From UBA9619 sp964630665 (GTDB taxonomy: Bacteria; Pseudomonadota; Gammaproteobacteria; Arenicellales; UBA868): 6,160 nt of DNA. Made by a program: the position numbers and the translations under genes. Within the stretch, counting starts at the first letter, position 1; every line of letters starts with the position of its first letter. The notes beneath the pieces are model-generated. The model ran no database searches. It had not been told where the DNA came from and worked only from the letters and a program-made list of their open reading frames with translations. The stretch lies in contig CAZVVN010000122.1 of assembly GCA_964630665.1 (NCBI GenBank), forward strand, positions 1 to 6,160, in the 5' to 3' direction. Of the stretch, positions 5,700 to 6,160 are shown in pieces.

Positions 5700-6160
5700 T
5701 CAGGTACGGCGGATGCCGATCGCACGCCCGGCCTGTTCGGGTCGGGGCAGCGCCCGGTGGAGTATCATCATCTCGGCCAGAGCTTGCTGGACCTTGTTCG
5801 GAAAAGGGCACGACCGGCGCTCGGCGAGGTCCACGTGCAGCAGCATCTGCTCACAGGTCGCAGCCAGGTAGCCCTGATGCGCATGGTACATGTGAAAGAA
5901 GTAATGGATGCATTTGGCATCGAAATCCAGTAGCTGACAGGTCAGACGGAGTGGATCGCCGAGGTTCAGTTCCTTGAGATAATTGATGTGCATCTCGAGA
6001 GTAAAGGTCGAGGTGCCGCGCCTGTCGATGCCTTCCGGGCCGATATCTAGGTGGTTGGTAAGCCCGTCTACGCCGTGGTCGAACGCCACGACGTAGTACG
6101 CTACGTTCATGTGACCGTTGAAGTCGATCCACTCGGGCAACACCTTCTGGTCGGATAACT
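5700..6160 (-). CDS. Hotdog-fold acyl-CoA thioesterase, N-terminus outside the window
   Basis: The visible product has the 4-hydroxybenzoyl-CoA thioesterase family pattern near its start: LPEWIDFNGHMNVAYYVVAFDHG, given here as LPEWIDFNGHMN plus AYYVVAFDHG, with the conserved Asp, Asn and Gly-His around the active site. The middle contains TLEMHINYLKELNLGDPLR, the usual strand after the central helix. Such enzymes hydrolyse acyl-CoA thioesters in the cytoplasm. The WID(Y/F)NGHMN form resembles stand-alone relatives of the betainyl-CoA thioesterase linked to carnitine breakdown, but the substrate cannot be fixed from sequence. A GTG at 6143 would give 147 aa, but the frame stays open to the edge (LSDQK before VLPEWID), and family members normally have several residues before this motif, so the start is probably beyond 6160. 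It is convergent with the 65-aa gene and shares the terminator near 5610. Confidence 0.88.
   Translation of the reverse strand, partial: LSDQKVLPEWIDFNGHMNVAYYVVAFDHGVDGLTNHLDIGPEGIDRRGTSTFTLEMHINYLKELNLGDPLRLTCQLLDFDAKCIHYFFHMYHAHQGYLAATCEQMLLHVDLAERRSCPFPNKVQQALAEMMILHRALPRPEQAGRAIGIRRT

Overview
The window looks like chromosomal DNA of a gammaproteobacterium. The evidence is the conserved order mnmG-rsmG-parA-parB, all on the + strand and tightly spaced, with protein sequences that match the family signatures and lengths seen in that class. GC-rich codon use fits a moderately high-GC species. I cannot name a genus.

Positions 1-4592 are core genome. The window opens with the C-terminal end of an unrecognised protein (stop at 280). 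Next come mnmG (tRNA wobble-uridine modification), rsmG (16S rRNA m7G methylation), parA and parB (chromosome segregation). Gaps of 10, 30 and 18 bases suggest one transcription unit, and each gene has a recognisable ribosome binding site.

After parB the content changes. In many gammaproteobacteria the F-ATPase operon (atpI/atpB) follows here. Instead there is about 200 bases of non-coding DNA, then an accessory segment with two divergent small genes. The first, on the - strand (4796-5113), encodes a 105-aa Nif11-type peptide precursor: an acidic leader ending in LSDQELDEVAGG and a strongly cationic, cysteine-free 34-residue putative core. The second, on the + strand (5378-5575), encodes a 65-aa peptide rich in His and Pro with a single C-terminal Cys; I cannot place it in a family. 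The 264 bases between the two starts hold an exact TGTGA-N6-TCACA operator of the CRP type, a second degraded copy sharing 11 identical bases 41 bases away, a 13-base perfect palindrome and an 8-base tandem repeat. This suggests regulated, possibly coordinated, expression. No modification enzyme, protease or transporter gene lies in the window, so any maturation machinery must be elsewhere.

A strong hairpin terminator that reads in both directions (about 5594-5623) closes the 65-aa gene. The last gene, on the - strand (5700 to the window edge), is a hotdog-fold acyl-CoA thioesterase with its N-terminus outside the window.

The part most worth following up is the two-peptide island at 4796-5575: an orphan Nif11 precursor, an orphan His/Pro-rich peptide, and a shared operator region inserted beside the parAB locus.
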